64,000 nucleotides of DNA from positions 56,494,855 through 56,558,854 of the forward strand of contig OX421967.1 of the NCBI GenBank assembly GCA_949128115.1. The letters run 5' to 3'. Position numbers and translations under genes: made by a program. Under the pieces are notes generated by a model, which ran no database searches, had not been told where the DNA came from, and saw only the letters and a program-made list of their open reading frames with translations. This document shows positions 1 to 11,280 of the stretch, piece by piece. This stretch comes from Anaspis maculata. Lineage: Eukaryota > Arthropoda > Insecta > Coleoptera > Scraptiidae. Within the stretch, counting starts at the first letter, position 1; every line of letters begins with the position of its first letter.

Positions 1-274
1 ATCCAGCAACAATTACAAAATAATACATTTGTTGCAATAACTACCTACCTGTAGAAAGAAATTGCACACTTCCAAATAACCTTACCACAGACTGAAAGGG
101 TCTATTACGTGCGAGCTAGAGCTTGAAAATTCAATGTGACGTTTCCACCGACAAGTGACAATTATTACGTTTTGTTTATAGAATGGTCTGGAGATACCCC
201 GGGTGATATATTTCGAGTATCTAAACGCACCACACTGGTTTCAGTTATTCGTTTGCTGTAGTTTAACCGTCTTT
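1..274. other. Unassigned flank
   Basis: No coding or repeat structure was recognised here. It lies downstream, in the minus-strand sense, of a broken gypsy RNase H fragment, so it may be further decayed element sequence. Confidence 0.3.
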
Positions 275-850
275 CTACAGGCATTCGATCATCTTCTTCA
301 ACGTTTCATCTTCTTCAGTTGCATTTGCTTTTGCTCTGCCATCTATCGGCCATTCTTCTGATGTCAACGCGAAATGTATGTATTTCCACTTCTGGTTGAA
401 CTCTGGAGAAACGGTGGTTACTTGCCGAGGAATTCTAGATAGGCAATCAGCTACCGCGTTCTTTTTTCCTTTCATATACTGAATCTTGTAGTTGAAGCAC
501 GCCAAGTATGCTGTTCATCTCTGCGGTCTGTTAGCGTACATTGAAAGAATACCTTTATGTTCTTCGAACAGAGCCACAGTAAGTGGTTTATGGTCAGTCT
601 TCAACGTCCAAACTTTGTTACACCATACTATATGGCAAGTGCTTCGCGATGTGCCACAGAGTAGTTTCTTTCTGATGGCAAAAATGTTCTTGAGACGCAG
701 CCAATCATCTTTCATCCTCCATCGACAACGTGGCTCAATACGGCTGAAACTCCCTCTGAAGATGCGTCCGGCGTCATCACAATTGGCAGCTTTGGATTAA
801 AATGCACCAGACAAGACTCCAAAGCCAATAATACTTCCTTGATGTCTTGT
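275..850 (-). pseudogene. Ty3/gypsy pol fragment (RNase H region)
   Basis: Read on the minus strand, this is the end of the RT and the RNase H region of a Ty3/gypsy polyprotein. Visible landmarks are NPKLPIVMTPDAS, a shifted SRTFLPSERNYSVAHREALA, TDHKPLTVALFEEHKGI, and KGKKNAVADCLSRIP near the end. In an intact element this domain removes RNA from the RNA:DNA hybrid during reverse transcription. The pieces lie in at least three frames: a stop follows the VVDGG segment and single-base shifts flank the AHREALA and NRPQR segments. The copy is therefore dead. No LTR, protease, gag or integrase was found beside it. Its residues differ from the gypsy family at 33-48 kb, so it is a separate lineage. 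Confidence 0.8.
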
Positions 851-1255
851 TACGGTCGTAACTTGGCATTTGTGACAGATCAGAGGTAAACACTAAACAG
901 CTGAGGGAAAGACAAAAGTTGACCTTGAGAGGAAGGGTTTTTTGTTCCTTATCGTTGATTGATTGAAACTTTTTATTCCACACTATTAAAAGCACAGCCA
1001 GTGGTTTCGATTCCGCTTTGAATCTTATCACGTCATAAGGCCAAGGTTCCTCGAGTTGTGTGGCCACGACTCGTAGTTTGGAGAGCCAAGACTGACGAAG
1101 TTACGGAAAAGAACCACCACTTAGTGCCGGACCCACTACATCAGACGGGTTCGTGATTGTTTCTTCCTGGAAAATATAGCCGGTTAGCACCTCCTCTTTT
1201 AGGTCCACGGTCCACGTTACGGTCTGACCATTACTCACGTAAACGACATAGACCA
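851..1255. other. Unassigned, between gypsy fragment and BEL pol end
   Basis: This stretch sits just downstream (minus sense) of the BEL pol stop codon and would be expected to hold the BEL 3' untranslated region or LTR. I could not identify LTR ends or a polypurine tract. No gene seen. Confidence 0.3.
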
Positions 1256-2772
1256 CTAAAAATCCACCACGGGAAACTTATAGCAGGGGCTGTCAGCACG
1301 TTTGTAAATGCCCTTAGTAGTTTTGATACCAACGACACGAACAACGCCGTTTTCGTCTGGATGAATGGCAACAATTCTTCCCAATGGCCAGGAACACGGA
1401 GGTGAGTTATCGTGACGTAGAAGAACTAAAGTATCGACCGATACGTTGGCGTTGGGAGTCTTCCACTTTGTTTTTTGTCGTAGTTGTCCGATATAGTCTC
1501 TGGACCACCTTCTCCAGAAACCTTGATTCAATTGCTGAATCAGTTGAAATCGGGACAGCTTGTTAAGTGGAACCTCTTGAAGACTGGGATCCGGGACTGC
1601 TAATAGCGACTTTCCAACGAGGAAGTGAGAAGGCGTGAGAGGTTCATAATCGTTTGGATCGGAGGATAATGAATGTAATGGACGGGAATTCACAATTGCT
1701 TCAACCTGTATGATAAATGTGTTCAATTCTTCGTAGGTTAATTTGACGTCTCCCAAAACTCTCAAAAGATGATAGATAGATAGATAGATAGATAGATACA
1801 TTTATTGTCTTCCATAAAACCATTTACAGGTTGTAGAACTGCCTGATGTTTTACGTTTTTAATATTGGATTCCCATAATCCTCCAAAATGAGGCGAGTTA
1901 GCCGGAATGAAATGCCAATTGATTCCTTCACTTGCGCAGCTTTCCAAAATTTCATCATTCGAGTCAATAAGAAACTTACCGAGTAATTTCAATTCCTGTT
2001 GGGCACCAACGAAACTGGTCCCATTGTCAGGATATAAGTGAGCAGGTTTTCCTCTTCGTGAAGAAAAACGTCTTGATGCCGCAATGAAGCATTCTGTTGT
2101 CAAGTCTGAAACCAGTTCAAGGTGGACAGCCTTGACCGAGAATCAAATAAACAAACAAAGATAAGCCTTTGTGACTTTGTTACCGCGTCCTTTCCTATCT
2201 TTTACAAAGAACGGACCTGCGTAATCGAGCCCAGATATGTTGAAAGGATTCATGGCAGTAACGCGTTCTTTTGGCAAATCAGCCATCATCGGTTGAACAA
2301 ATCTTGGATTGAATTTGAAACATCTAACACAGTTTCGAACCACATTTTTAGCAATGCTTATGCCTGAAGTCGGCCAGTATTCTTGACGCACCGACGTCAG
2401 CAATAATTGAGGCGGAACATGACACAATGCCCGATGATTATATTCAAAGATTAGCTTGGTTAGGTGATGTTTACCATTCAACAAAACTGGATGTTTTGAT
2501 TCGTACTGCAACTGAGAATATTTCAGTCTTCCACCAACCCTCAATAAGCCATTATCGTCCAGAAACGGCGAAAAACTCAACAACTTGTTCTTTGAGGTTA
2601 GAGTCGAGCTACCCTTTAAAACTGAAATTTCATTGGAAAAGCTTTCCTGCTGGGCTAACCAAATCAGTTTTTTCATCCCATTGGATAATTCCTCCACTGA
2701 GAGTGGTCCCAATTGACGCTTATTCTTTTCCTGTTTCAAATTGCTCAGAAACCTGAGACAGTAACTCATTAC
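1256..2772 (-). pseudogene. BEL/Pao pol, integrase part
   Basis: Minus-strand C-terminal part of a BEL/Pao polyprotein. In order it has the integrase zinc-binding region (HRALCHVPPQLLLTSVRQ, then CVRC), the catalytic core with D in GLDYAGPFFV, D in LYPDNGTSFVGAQ and E in HFGGLWESNIKNVK, and the BEL-type C-terminal domain (VNSRPL, PLTPSHFLVG, GFWRRWSRDY, GRIVAIHPDENGVVRVV). The function would be cDNA insertion. An in-frame TGA at about 2,143-2,145 replaces a codon in the CLFI-FSVKAVHLE segment, and a 73-bp retroposon tail interrupts the frame after NIKNVKH, so it is not functional. The upstream part resumes at 12,252 beyond a large hAT-like insertion. Confidence 0.9.
1772..1844 (-). mobile_element. 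Tiny retroposon 3' end with (GATA)n tail
   Basis: A 73-bp insertion splits the BEL integrase frame. On the minus strand it reads as the last bases of a retroposon ending in a TATC/GATA microsatellite tail. It is flanked by a 4-bp direct repeat GATG (1,768-1,771 and 1,845-1,848), and BEL coding sequence resumes in register outside it. It is best read as an extremely 5'-truncated non-LTR or SINE copy of unknown family. Confidence 0.6.
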
Positions 2773-2929
2773 CAGTGATGTGAGTCGGGTATTTACCGGG
2801 TAGGTAGGTAAATATAAATCGGGTATTTACCCGGTATTTTCCCGAGCTATATTTACCCCCCTACCCAGTTTGACAGAAAAGTTGACACTGTTGACAGCTC
2901 GGTTGACAGTGTTGACGGTTAAGAGCTTT

Positions 2930-4284
2930 GGCTAGTGGGTATAGGCAACCAGTTATACAGGCTCTAACTCATTTTCCTCGGTGGCACTTAATTAAGCAAT
3001 TAATTTAAGTTTTGTTTAAGAATTTATTGTTTGAGGATTAAGTTGCTCCTTCGCTATTTGACTTTCGTCACATAAGAATAAAAATTATTGTTTTTAAAAC
3101 GTTATGGGAGCCATAAACATACCAGAGTTATGGTATAGACATTACATGAATTATTTTAGGAATATTGAGCAAAAAAAATCGCGATAATATATACCACGAA
3201 AGGTTATTTTCACAAAATAGCAAAAGCTGTTCTACAGTACCGCGAGGTGCTGCCACAGCCACATGTACTCATCACCCTCAGCAGGGCCCGGCGATGTTGC
3301 CGCAATGACTATAAAATGACAGTCGGGAACTGTCACTCGTCACTGTCAATGTCAGTGTTTATTATTGTTGTAAAATTCGGGAACTTGTGTGTTGTATTTG
3401 CAGATTGCTTGAGTATCACTTTTCTAATCTCCAATTCATCTATACCGTGGTTCATGCCCAAAAGGTGAGTTTTATCTTCAGCAAGTACTTACCAAATCTT
3501 GTTATGAATGAATCCCGGAAAAGAGAGGTTAAGAGGCTTTTTTTCTAGATGAAGGAAAAAGGAATAAGATACCTAGAGGATATCCCTGTTGCAATCAAGG
3601 AGGTTGCAATATACAAATGCAGACTTTTATCAGCAGCGTATAAAAAAATTTCTGCCCCGCTGCTCCTGCTGATCTGAAAAATCTCTTCGTAAAATGGGAC
3701 CCCGACTACAAAACAGACCTGGCCAGCCAAGTAGGTCTATTGATGAAAACCTATTTGTTCACCGACGGAAAGGCGTGCTTCCACTCAACCTCACAACAAA
3801 GGAACAAAATAGAAATAGTTTTAGTTTTCAAAAACAAAGTTTTGGTACGGTGATCAAAACATCGCAATGTACTGTCATTTTCAACGAGTTACCGAGTGCT
3901 TTCAGATGTAATATCAGGTGTGTTTTGCGTTTAATTTTTGGTGCAACTTTGGTGGTTCACGTGAGTTTTTGACTAAGCTTACCTATTAGTGAAAACAATT
4001 TCCTTGACCACAGTTTTGTTTGACGGGCATCAACATGCACTTGACAACTACTGAATCAGGCTATTTGAATCTGATGATAACTGACCGCTAAGAAACAGCA
4101 GGAGAAGGCTCTTCCTCTTGCGAAAGTAGCGTAGTGTATTATTGCTCGACTTGCTCGATTAATAGATTTGATGACTCTTACCGTCAGTTTTAATTTTTTT
4201 TTGTCAGTTATGTTTCCGGCTAGGTTTTTGAAAACTGAAACACAAAACATGTGATTTTTTGGGGGGATTCATGTTCAAGTTATA
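2930..4284. other. No confident gene; short exon-like open segments
   Basis: AT-rich sequence with no recognised protein. A stretch ending at about 3,462 runs from an acceptor-like TTTGCAG to CAAAAG|GTGAGT and could be a decayed exon. Around 3,550-3,840 two short open segments on the plus strand lie in different frames. None matches a family I know, and I would not annotate a gene here. Confidence 0.3.
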
Positions 4285-4506
4285 CGGGGTGTTTCACCGA
4301 TGATAGCAAAAAATTCAACTGTGTGTAGATTTCGTCAAAATACGACGAAAACCTATAGGTATACCATTTTGCAAAGTTCAGCCTAATAACGAAGATACAC
4401 CCCTTGAAAGTTTACTTTTTCGGATTTCAAAAATTTGTAACCTGAAAACGTTTTTACAAAATTAGCTTAAATTCAGCATAATCTGGATATCAACATTATC
4501 TATCAA

Positions 4507-4738
4507 AGTTTTTTTTATTTTTCTTTGAAATACACCACAAATTATGGACTTCTTTGGCCAACCGGTTTCGCCGTTAGGCATCGTCAGGGTTGAGAAGTGA
4601 CTACTTGTGCTATTTATACTCATGGTTGGCCAAAGAAGTCCATAATTTGTGGTGTAATTCAAAGAAAAATAAAAAAATCCTTTACTGTCACAACACCACT
4701 ACACCACTTTGAGAAGGATGGAAGAATTTTTTCAATTT
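4507..4738. mobile_element. Penelope-type 3' tail, palindromic insertion
   Basis: A 232-bp insertion in the left arm of the foldback MITE, bounded by a 12-bp duplication ATTATCTATCAA (4,495-4,506 and 4,739-4,750). It contains two inverted copies of a tail with CACAAATTATGGACTTC and TTGGCCAACC, separated by a short spacer. The left copy continues into a hammerhead-like core. The same tail follows the GIY-YIG gene at 27.2-28.3 kb in a shorter version and recurs at 37,461-37,740. It is interpreted as a 5'-truncated Penelope-like insertion in an inverted tail-to-tail arrangement. Confidence 0.75.
4561..4591 (-). ncRNA. Hammerhead-like ribozyme motif (Penelope tail)
   Basis: On the minus strand it reads CTGACGA, T, GCC, TAAC loop, GGC, GAAA, CCGGTT. 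This is the conserved hammerhead core (CUGANGA ... GAAA) around a 3-bp stem II, with a minimal self-complementary ACCGGT stem III and a U at the cleavage position. Stem I is weak here (two pairs). There is one extra U after the CUGACGA box. Confidence 0.5.
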
Positions 4739-5174
4739 ATTATCTATCAACCTGCCAAATTTTGGAAGAATCCAACCAGTAGCGTAGAAGTTATAGGGGG
4801 GGGGGGGCACCTTCACCTTAAGTCAACTTTCGTTCCGATGCTTCCAAAGTATTGACCCCTGTAACTCCTACGCTAAGCCACTGGTTGGATCCTTTCAAAA
4901 TTTGAGAGGTCGGTAGGTGGTTTCGACAAACCAGTCTATGGTGAATTTAAGAAAATCTCGTCAAGAAGTTCTTGAGTTACAAATTTTTGAAATTCGAAAA
5001 AAGTGAACTTTGAAAGACTGTATCCTCGTCATTGGGCCGAACATTGCAAAATGGTATACATGTAGGTTTTCGCCATATTTTGACGAGATCTAATCACAGT
5101 TAAATTTTTTGCTATCATCGCTGAAACGCTCTGTACAGTACAGGCTCCTGCAACAGAGCAGGAGTTCAACTATG

Positions 5175-6237
5175 CAGGTGTTCCATTTTTGCGCTATAAC
5201 AAAAACAAAGATTTTTTTAAATGAAACGCCCCACTTTTGATTTCATTTTCTTGTTTAGCTTCTCAAGCTCTATTTTAAGCGTATTTTTGGTTTTTCAATT
5301 TGTGGCAGTGCTACCAACTTGGAAAAAAAAATAAATTTTTTAGTAATTCCAAGGTTTGTTTTGAAAAATAGTAGGAGCTTTGTTTTTCTCAATCAAGGAC
5401 TGAAATTTGGCACAACAATAGTCGAATAGGAGATGAATAATTTCATGACAAAAAACTTCGGATTCAGTGATCAGGGTGTTCAGAATTTTTTTTCGAACTT
5501 CGCAAATTTCAAAATGCCAGTCATTTTTTTCAAATAGAATGCTCCCTATTTTATTCCACCATTCGATAGCTTTTTTTCTCCTCTTCCATTTTTACCAGAG
5601 GTACCCTACCTCTAAATTTGATAATTTCCGAGATAATCGATAATTTTGATAAAAAGTGCTATTTATTAAAATTTTCCACCCCGGGCAGGCCATGGTGATC
5701 ATTAACAAATGTCTGATTGACACATTTTGCTTGGCTTGATGCTAAGAACAAGTTTTTTTTATTGGATAGCTGCGTCAATTCCAATCTGAAGAAAATGCTT
5801 CAAAAAAAAATTTCGTTGCGCGATGGAAAGGAGAAAATTCAAATTGAGCTTAGTAAAGCGGTTTTCTCTACTTCAAAAACCTTCAAACTGTCAAATTGAG
5901 AGTTGCGCTCATTTTGACATGATTTTCTGTATCAGAACCTAGTAAGAACATAAAAAATCCAAATAAACGACAATTTTCATCAAAACTATCGATTATCTCT
6001 GGAATTATAAAATTTAGGGGTAAGGTATCTCTAGTAAAAATGTAAGAGGAAGAAAAAAGCTATCGAATGGTGAGATAAAAAGAAGGCATTCTATTTGAAA
6101 AAAAATGACCTATGACATTTTGAAATTTGCGAAGTTCGTAAAAATTTTTGCACACCTGTATAATTGAACCTCAAGCACGCCCGCTCGAGAGTTGAAAAAT
6201 CTTTGTTATTGTTATAGTGCAAAAGTTGAACACCCTG
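5175..6237. mobile_element. Foldback element with CAGGGTGTTC-type ends
   Basis: Inverted ends CAGGTGTTCC (5,175) and GAACACCCTG (ending 6,237) lead into matching subterminal sequence (GCTATAACAAAAACAAAGAT against its inverted partner). The right flank is TA and the left flank TG, so the target was probably TA. A second, related element occupies most of its interior. No coding sequence. Confidence 0.65.
5472..6158. mobile_element. Nested foldback MITE
   Basis: Inverted arms of about 200 bp (5,472-5,670 and 5,938-6,158), starting CAGGGTGTTCAG and ending CACACCTG, followed inward by GAACTTCGCAAATTTCAAA and its complement. It lies within the element at 5,175-6,237 and shares its end type, suggesting related Tc1/mariner-like MITEs. 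The loop (5,690-5,930) has a short AT-rich open segment with no recognisable protein. Confidence 0.6.
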
Positions 6238-6385
6238 TATAGTTGAAAATAATTACACGAAGTAGGTAGAACTTTTCAAATCAATAATTTTATGTATTAC
6301 ACCTTTTTCTCTATTTTGCAAGGTAAGGGTGCTAGGAAAGCCCGACGCACTGTTGCAGGACCCTGTATAATATGATCACCCATAA

Positions 6386-7180
6386 GGCAGCAGTCACACT
6401 GGAGCCATCACCACCCACTACCACCCACCACCACCCACTACCACCAAGCAAAATAATCCGCCCTGGTCTCACTGAGCCACCGTCCATCGTCCACCAGTAA
6501 CCACCGTGTCTCCCTCCTGAATTTGACATAATCCTGTTTTATATAATCCGTACTACAATTCTGTAGCGAAAGTTGCCTAAAAACCACGATTTTAGGCAAC
6601 TGTCGCTACATCAGTGTACTGCGGAATGTATTTCATACTCCCAGGGACTTTTCTCACACGATTCAAGAATAGCGGCCCAGCTCGCAATTGCAATGATTTC
6701 GTCTGATGACTCAGATATCGACGAAGTTGTAGCTTTATACTACATTTCGAAAAAAATCCGTAAAAAACGGCGGAACATATGGGTGCGTCAAATGTTTCTC
6801 GATAGAGAACAACTAGGAGAATTTCATCAATTAGTGCCGCAGCTTGTTGATGATGAAGAACAATTTTACAGTTATTACCGTATGAACAAGAAATGTTACA
6901 ATTTGTTAGTGACAAAAGTGAAACCTTTGTTCTCTTCGGGACATACACATTGTATGTTGTACGTATGTACAAAATGTTTGTTGTGCATGCGCATCAAGAT
7001 GCGCATTGTTAACCACCGACCACTGACCACCACTTTGGAAATTTCAAACACATGGCCACCGGTGGTCACTGGGCGGTGGTAAGAGGTGGCTGCAGTGTGA
7101 CCAGCATCATTACATTGCGTGCGTTTGATTTTTGGTTGATGGTAGTGGGTGGTGGTGGGTGGCTCAGTGTGACTGCTGCC
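6386..7180. mobile_element. PIF/Harbinger element, TAA target site
   Basis: The ends GGCAGCAGTCACACTG (6,386) and CAGTGTGACTGCTGCC (ending 7,180) are inverted and continue inward as about 60 bp of CCACC-rich terminal repeat. They are flanked by TAA (6,383-6,385 and 7,181-7,183). TIRs of this form with a 3-bp TWA target are diagnostic of PIF/Harbinger. A second internal copy of the end sequence lies near 7,075-7,105. The interior holds only the N-terminal part of a transposase, so the element is a non-autonomous deletion derivative. Confidence 0.85.
6693..6946 (+). pseudogene. Harbinger transposase N-terminal fragment
   Basis: From the ATG at 6,693 the frame reads MISSDDSDIDEVVALYY..., then RRNIWVRQMFLDREQLGEF and a YYRMNKKCYNLLVTKVKPL segment. 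This corresponds to the helical N-terminal region of PIF/Harbinger (HARBI1-like) transposases, where a WVR motif is followed by the region preceding the first catalytic aspartate. After KVKPLF the similarity stops and the element runs into subterminal repeat. The DDE catalytic domain and the MADF partner gene are missing. A small perfect hairpin (GCGCATC/GATGCGC) follows at about 6,989-7,004. Confidence 0.75.
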
Positions 7181-7183
7181 TAA

Positions 7184-7953
7184 ATCAGCTGGACAACAAC
7201 GGTTAAAAATATCAAGTTGCAATTAAAACGTTTTAGGGATAAAAACTTCGCTAGGATCACAACTAAAACTAAAATAGCGCATTCTTTTTTTAACTAAGGC
7301 AAACGATCTGAGGAACTGGACATATAAGCAGAAAAGAGGAGGACTATCAAACTGCGGACCTACAATACAATGATGATGACTTCGTCAATACAACTTCAAG
7401 CAGTCCAGTCCCGTTCCTGTCTTTGATAGCAGAAGAACTTCAGAAGAATCACAAGACACATGGAAGCTATCAAAGCAAAAACCAAAGCCTCTCTTCATAA
7501 TATATTAGTTAGAAAATATCAGTATTCATTGACACAACGAGTGAACAAAAAATAAAATGATAACTCTAATATTTTGTGACCAAATCAAGAAAGAAATACA
7601 GGATGACCAGAAACTGGCGGAAAAGCTCTGCAGCACGTTATGCAGGACCCTTCAAAGAATCCCAAAAAAATTATTGAAAGAATCTTCGACTTTCATTTTT
7701 GAAAAAAAATTGAGTCAAAAACTGGTCCTTCGAATATCAATTTTCTTGGTTTCTGACTCACCTTGTAAATAAAAAAAATTGATGCATATCTAGTGGTAGA
7801 TATTTCTATCTCCGTTCCTTGGCCCTCAATAACCCCAATGAAAGTCGAATACTTTTTCCATCATTTTTTCGGAGCTCCCGGAAGGGTCCCTTACAACGAA
7901 CTGGAGAGCTTTTCAGTCATTTTTTGGACCCTGTAGAATACAAAGCAGTGCGA
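7184..7953. other. No confident gene
   Basis: AT-rich. A plus-strand open segment at about 7,330-7,500 (ending ...SSPVPFLSLIAEELQKNHK...SLSS, stop) has gene-like composition, but I do not recognise it and it has no good start. It could be a remnant exon. Confidence 0.25.
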
Positions 7954-8520
7954 ATACAGGGTGTTTGAAGTTTTTGAGTATGAAATTGAACTGGTTATGA
8001 GAAGTTATAATTATAGATTAATGTTTCAGCAGTGAAAATTTTTGAAAAATGATATTCTTGACGAAATTGACTCTGGCTTCAAATTCAACTTTTTTTAGTT
8101 TTTGAAAATTTACATTTAGTAAACGGCTGAAGCAACACCCTTAATTTGGCATAAGTTACCTAACGGACAACTTCCACCTACCTTTGTCAAATTTGTGCTA
8201 AATTCAATAAGGGATGGTGGAGTTACTGAGAACTTTCTTGGGAAAAAAAATCACCAAAAATCGAATTCCATTACTTCACCGCCACTGGTTGAATTTTGTC
8301 AAAATCTCACAGGTAGGTAGAAATGTCTGTTAGGTAACTTCATGCGAAATAAGGGCTCAGCCACTTCAACTGTGAGATACAAATATAAGGGCTCAGCCAC
8401 TTCAACTGTGAGATACAAATTTTCACGGCAAAAAAAAAGTTGAATTTTGAAGCCAGCTCTTTTTTTTAATTCAACATGCTTGCAGTGGTGTAGTATATTG
8501 TATAGTTAAACGGTTGAAAA
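7954..8520. repeat. Inverted repeat with 36-bp tandem duplication
   Basis: The sequence at about 8,070-8,205 is matched in inverted orientation at about 8,285-8,460 (for example GTTACCTAACGGACA against TGTCTGTTAGGTAAC). The left edge is CAGGGTGTTTGAAG, resembling the neighbouring MITE ends. In the right arm a 36-bp unit beginning AAGGGCTCAGCCACTTCAAC is tandemly duplicated (8,351-8,386 and 8,387-8,420). Confidence 0.55.
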
Positions 8521-8571
8521 CTGTTCGCACAACTTTGTGAAGGTGTTTTTTTTTTCTTGAATGGATGACTA

Positions 8572-8710
8572 TTATAGTGCGGGCGCTAAGAGCCAAAATC
8601 GGGATGAACCTTGCAAATGGTGATGAAAGCATGAAATTCGGTACACGTACTCAGAATGAGCACCTTTCTTAGATAAGAGGTGGAGCCACGCCGAATTTTC
8701 ACCGGAAGGG
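8572..8710 (-). repeat. Repeat shared with the zinc-finger gene 4 downstream region
   Basis: The complement of this stretch (AAATTCGGCGTGGCT, then CATGCTTTCATCACCATTTGC and GGCTCTTAG) resembles 59,256-59,375 downstream of zinc-finger gene 4. Part of it recurs at 9,335-9,400 (GAGTATGTGTACCGAATTTT, CATCACCATTTGCAAGGTTC). It is a dispersed repeat of unknown class. Confidence 0.5.
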
Positions 8711-10120
8711 GGCTCGGGGGGCTCCTGAAAGTTTGAGGTGCTAGGGCTCCCACCAAACCGCTTATCAGTTCGTTTTATCAAATAAAAAGGAAACTCATGA
8801 GTATATCGTAAAAACTGACGACGTTTATCGCCTTGTCCCGAGAATTTTTCATGATGAAAAAAAATAAGTTCTTCGGCAGAACACACAAATTGGTTTTATT
8901 TTATTTTCACCTACAAAGAATTAATAAGAAGATGTGCAACACGTTGTTTCCCACAAATTCGTATCCTCTGAATTCGTTTGTGGAGTCAAAATTTTGATGG
9001 TGTATCTTCTTGAAGAGGGGCATTCCAAAGAGTAAGCTATTTTCAACACCAAGTTCAAACAGAATTTTTTCAATGTTCTGAATCGAAATTACTGAATTCC
9101 TTCCAGGAATGCATACCCTGAACCCTTTTTTGGAAGTACCGCGTGCGATTGAACGTGGAGTAAGTCCTGAAACACTATCAGAATTTTTCTTCTGTGATGC
9201 TACTATCCACTCTCGACCGGGGCGATTAGGTTCCTACACAGCATGCGCGGAGTGTATACACGTTATTTCAATATTATGACACAATTTCAATCATGAAAAA
9301 TTTGACTGAACCGAGAAAATACCCTGCATCGCTCATTTTGAGTATGTGTACCGAATTTTATGCTTTCATCACCATTTGCAAGGTTCATTCACCTAGTGCC
9401 CCCACTATTATAGTTTCAGCTATATTGCCATCCATACCCATGGTCTCATCCAAAAACTGTTCAAAAATGAAGCAATAAAATGATATGTGTTTAAGTCAGT
9501 TCGACAAAGTCATTCAATTGCCATGCCTGTGATCTTCCACGATGACTACTGAACCGTTGACCGGATCGACTTCAAATTTGGTATGCGGACATGGTTTCTG
9601 AAAAGAGCCCATCAGGTTTTGGTTGTAATCTGTCAAACAGAAGTGTCACTGTCATCAGAAGCTATATCCCGCGGAACTTGACTTGCAATATGTCATTTGA
9701 AAGCCCCTGAAAAACTGTATTCAGAACAGTTAAATAGTATAGAACAGACTGCAGTTGCAGTTTTCCACCATTTTCCAGTCGAGCGTTATGAATTTTCAAA
9801 ATTTCTCCTGTCCGTTGGCACCCAAGCGGGCTTCTCGCCCGTGTTTTGACCAGAACGACTCGCTTTTGTAGCAGGACTTTACTCAAAAATTCATTCCTGC
9901 TCGAGGATCAACTTTTTTTGGAAAAATCCAAATGATATCGAAAATAGATCAAATTGGGCGTTGGCGTCGTGTAAGTTTATTTTCAAAATCGACTCGGTTT
10001 TGGTTTTCCGACGGCAATTTTTTCAAAATGAAATTCGCACATTCCGTGAATTTGAAAAAAATGCAGTGCAAACTTCGACATGCGGTTAGCCCAGCGGAAT
10101 ACTCATTTTAGGTGCAAACA
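8711..10120. other. No gene recognised
   Basis: AT-rich, with a partial copy of the preceding repeat at about 9,335-9,400. No splice-supported or family-supported coding sequence was seen on either strand. Confidence 0.3.
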
Positions 10121-10369
10121 TGCTGGGAATGAAAGCTGGAGGGGAGATTGAATAATTTTTGGGGAAAAAACTTTTGGAATGGAACCCACGGTTTTCGCCG
10201 TGGGTTCGAAAAACTGCAAATTTTCCAACTTTTTTCCCGTGAACAGATTTCCACCTTTTTTTTTAAACAAGAGGTATCTGGTTTTTGATCATTTTCCAAC
10301 TTTTTTTCCAATTTCCCGGGAATTTTCAGGTTGAAAATGTAAAACCAGCCTGGGTTTTCGAGACCGGAC

Positions 10370-11280
10370 TTTAATGATGGGAGTTTAAAGTGAAGCCTTG
10401 ATTGACAATTTTTGCAATAAGATGATGTGAAATAAGATTTGAGTTTTTTTACGTGAAATTCAAATTTTCCTGACAAAATTTTTAATTTCCTGCAAATTAT
10501 CTTCAATCTTTGCTCTAATTTCAACTCCCATCCGAAGGGACACGTTTCGAACAAAAATTTACATAAGCTCCTGGACACTAGCCAGAAAAGTTTAGGGGTT
10601 ACACAACCGATTTTTTTCTGTGCATTTCTAGTTCAAGTCTTCGAATGTCTCACTCACCTAGCACCCTATTTCGTTTCCTGGTCCCGTGTTTTCATTCATT
10701 TTCTTACTGATTTTCGCCCGATTTTCTGTGCTTTTTTAAAAATTTTCACCTGCTCAGCACCCCAATTCGCTAAGTAGTCCTATAATTTTATTTATTTTCT
10801 TGGTTCTCAACACTTCTCACAGTAGACCAGACCTAAATGATGGAGCCTTGAGTGAAGCCTCAATTGACAATTTCTACAATAAAATGATTGGAGCGGTGGT
10901 AGCCGAGTAGTACAGGTGATGGCAAGCCAAACCATTCGCGCTGCCCTGTGTGGGTTCGAATCCTACTTCATCCATGGATATTTTGTGCTGTCCCCGAGGT
11001 TGCATGGTAGAGCAGCTTATAGCTGAATGCCGCCTCGTAAAATAAGACAATTAAATATAAAAAAAAAAATTTGAATGAAATTTGAGGTTTTTCCGGAAAA
11101 TTCAAGTTTCCCTGTTAAAATTTTCAATTTATTCTTAATCTCCTGCAAATCGTTTTCAATCTTTCTAATTCCAACTTCCCACCCGAAGGGACGTTTCGAA
11201 CAAAAATTTCCATTGGTTCCTGGATACTAGTCGGGAAAGTTTTGGGGTAACACAACCGATTTTTTTGTATCTCCATTCCT
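10370..11280. repeat. Diverged direct duplication
   Basis: Copy 1 (about 10,370-10,640) and copy 2 (about 10,830-11,280) share blocks such as GTGAAGCCTTGATTGACAAT against GTGAAGCCTCAATTGACAAT, CCCGAAGGGAC..GTTTCGAACAAAAATTT and ACACAACCGATTTTTTT, in the same order. Copy 2 is lengthened by the SINE at 10,891. The function is unknown. Confidence 0.6.
10891..11069 (+). mobile_element. tRNA-derived SINE
   Basis: The head carries an RNA polymerase III type 2 promoter: an A-box-like TAGCCGAGTAGT at 10,900-10,911 and a canonical B box GGGTTCGAATCC at 10,952-10,963, spaced as in a tRNA gene. A body of about 90 bp and an A-rich tail (AAATATAAAAAAAAAA, ending near 11,069) follow. The cloverleaf is not complete enough to call a functional tRNA. 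It interrupts the second copy of a local direct repeat, which confirms insertion. Confidence 0.8.

Larger units (their letters stand above)
4285..5133. mobile_element. Foldback MITE, TA target site
   Basis: Left arm 4,285-4,795 (less the nested insertion) and right arm 4,860-5,133 are inverted copies of about 270 bp. They begin CGGGGTGTTTCACCGATGAT and CAGAGCGTTTCAGCGATGAT respectively and are flanked by TA (4,283-4,284 and 5,134-5,135), as in Tc1/mariner-type MITEs. The central loop has a run of G near 4,795-4,808. No coding sequence. A Penelope tail is inserted in the left arm. Confidence 0.75.

Noticed and set aside
6403..6450. CCACC-rich stretch as a simple microsatellite
   Set aside because: It is part of the inverted terminal repeat of the Harbinger element, with a matching partner near 7,130-7,165.
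10891..10966. A functional tRNA gene
   Set aside because: A and B boxes are present, but the acceptor stem and anticodon arm do not form a convincing cloverleaf and an A-tailed body follows, so it is a SINE.
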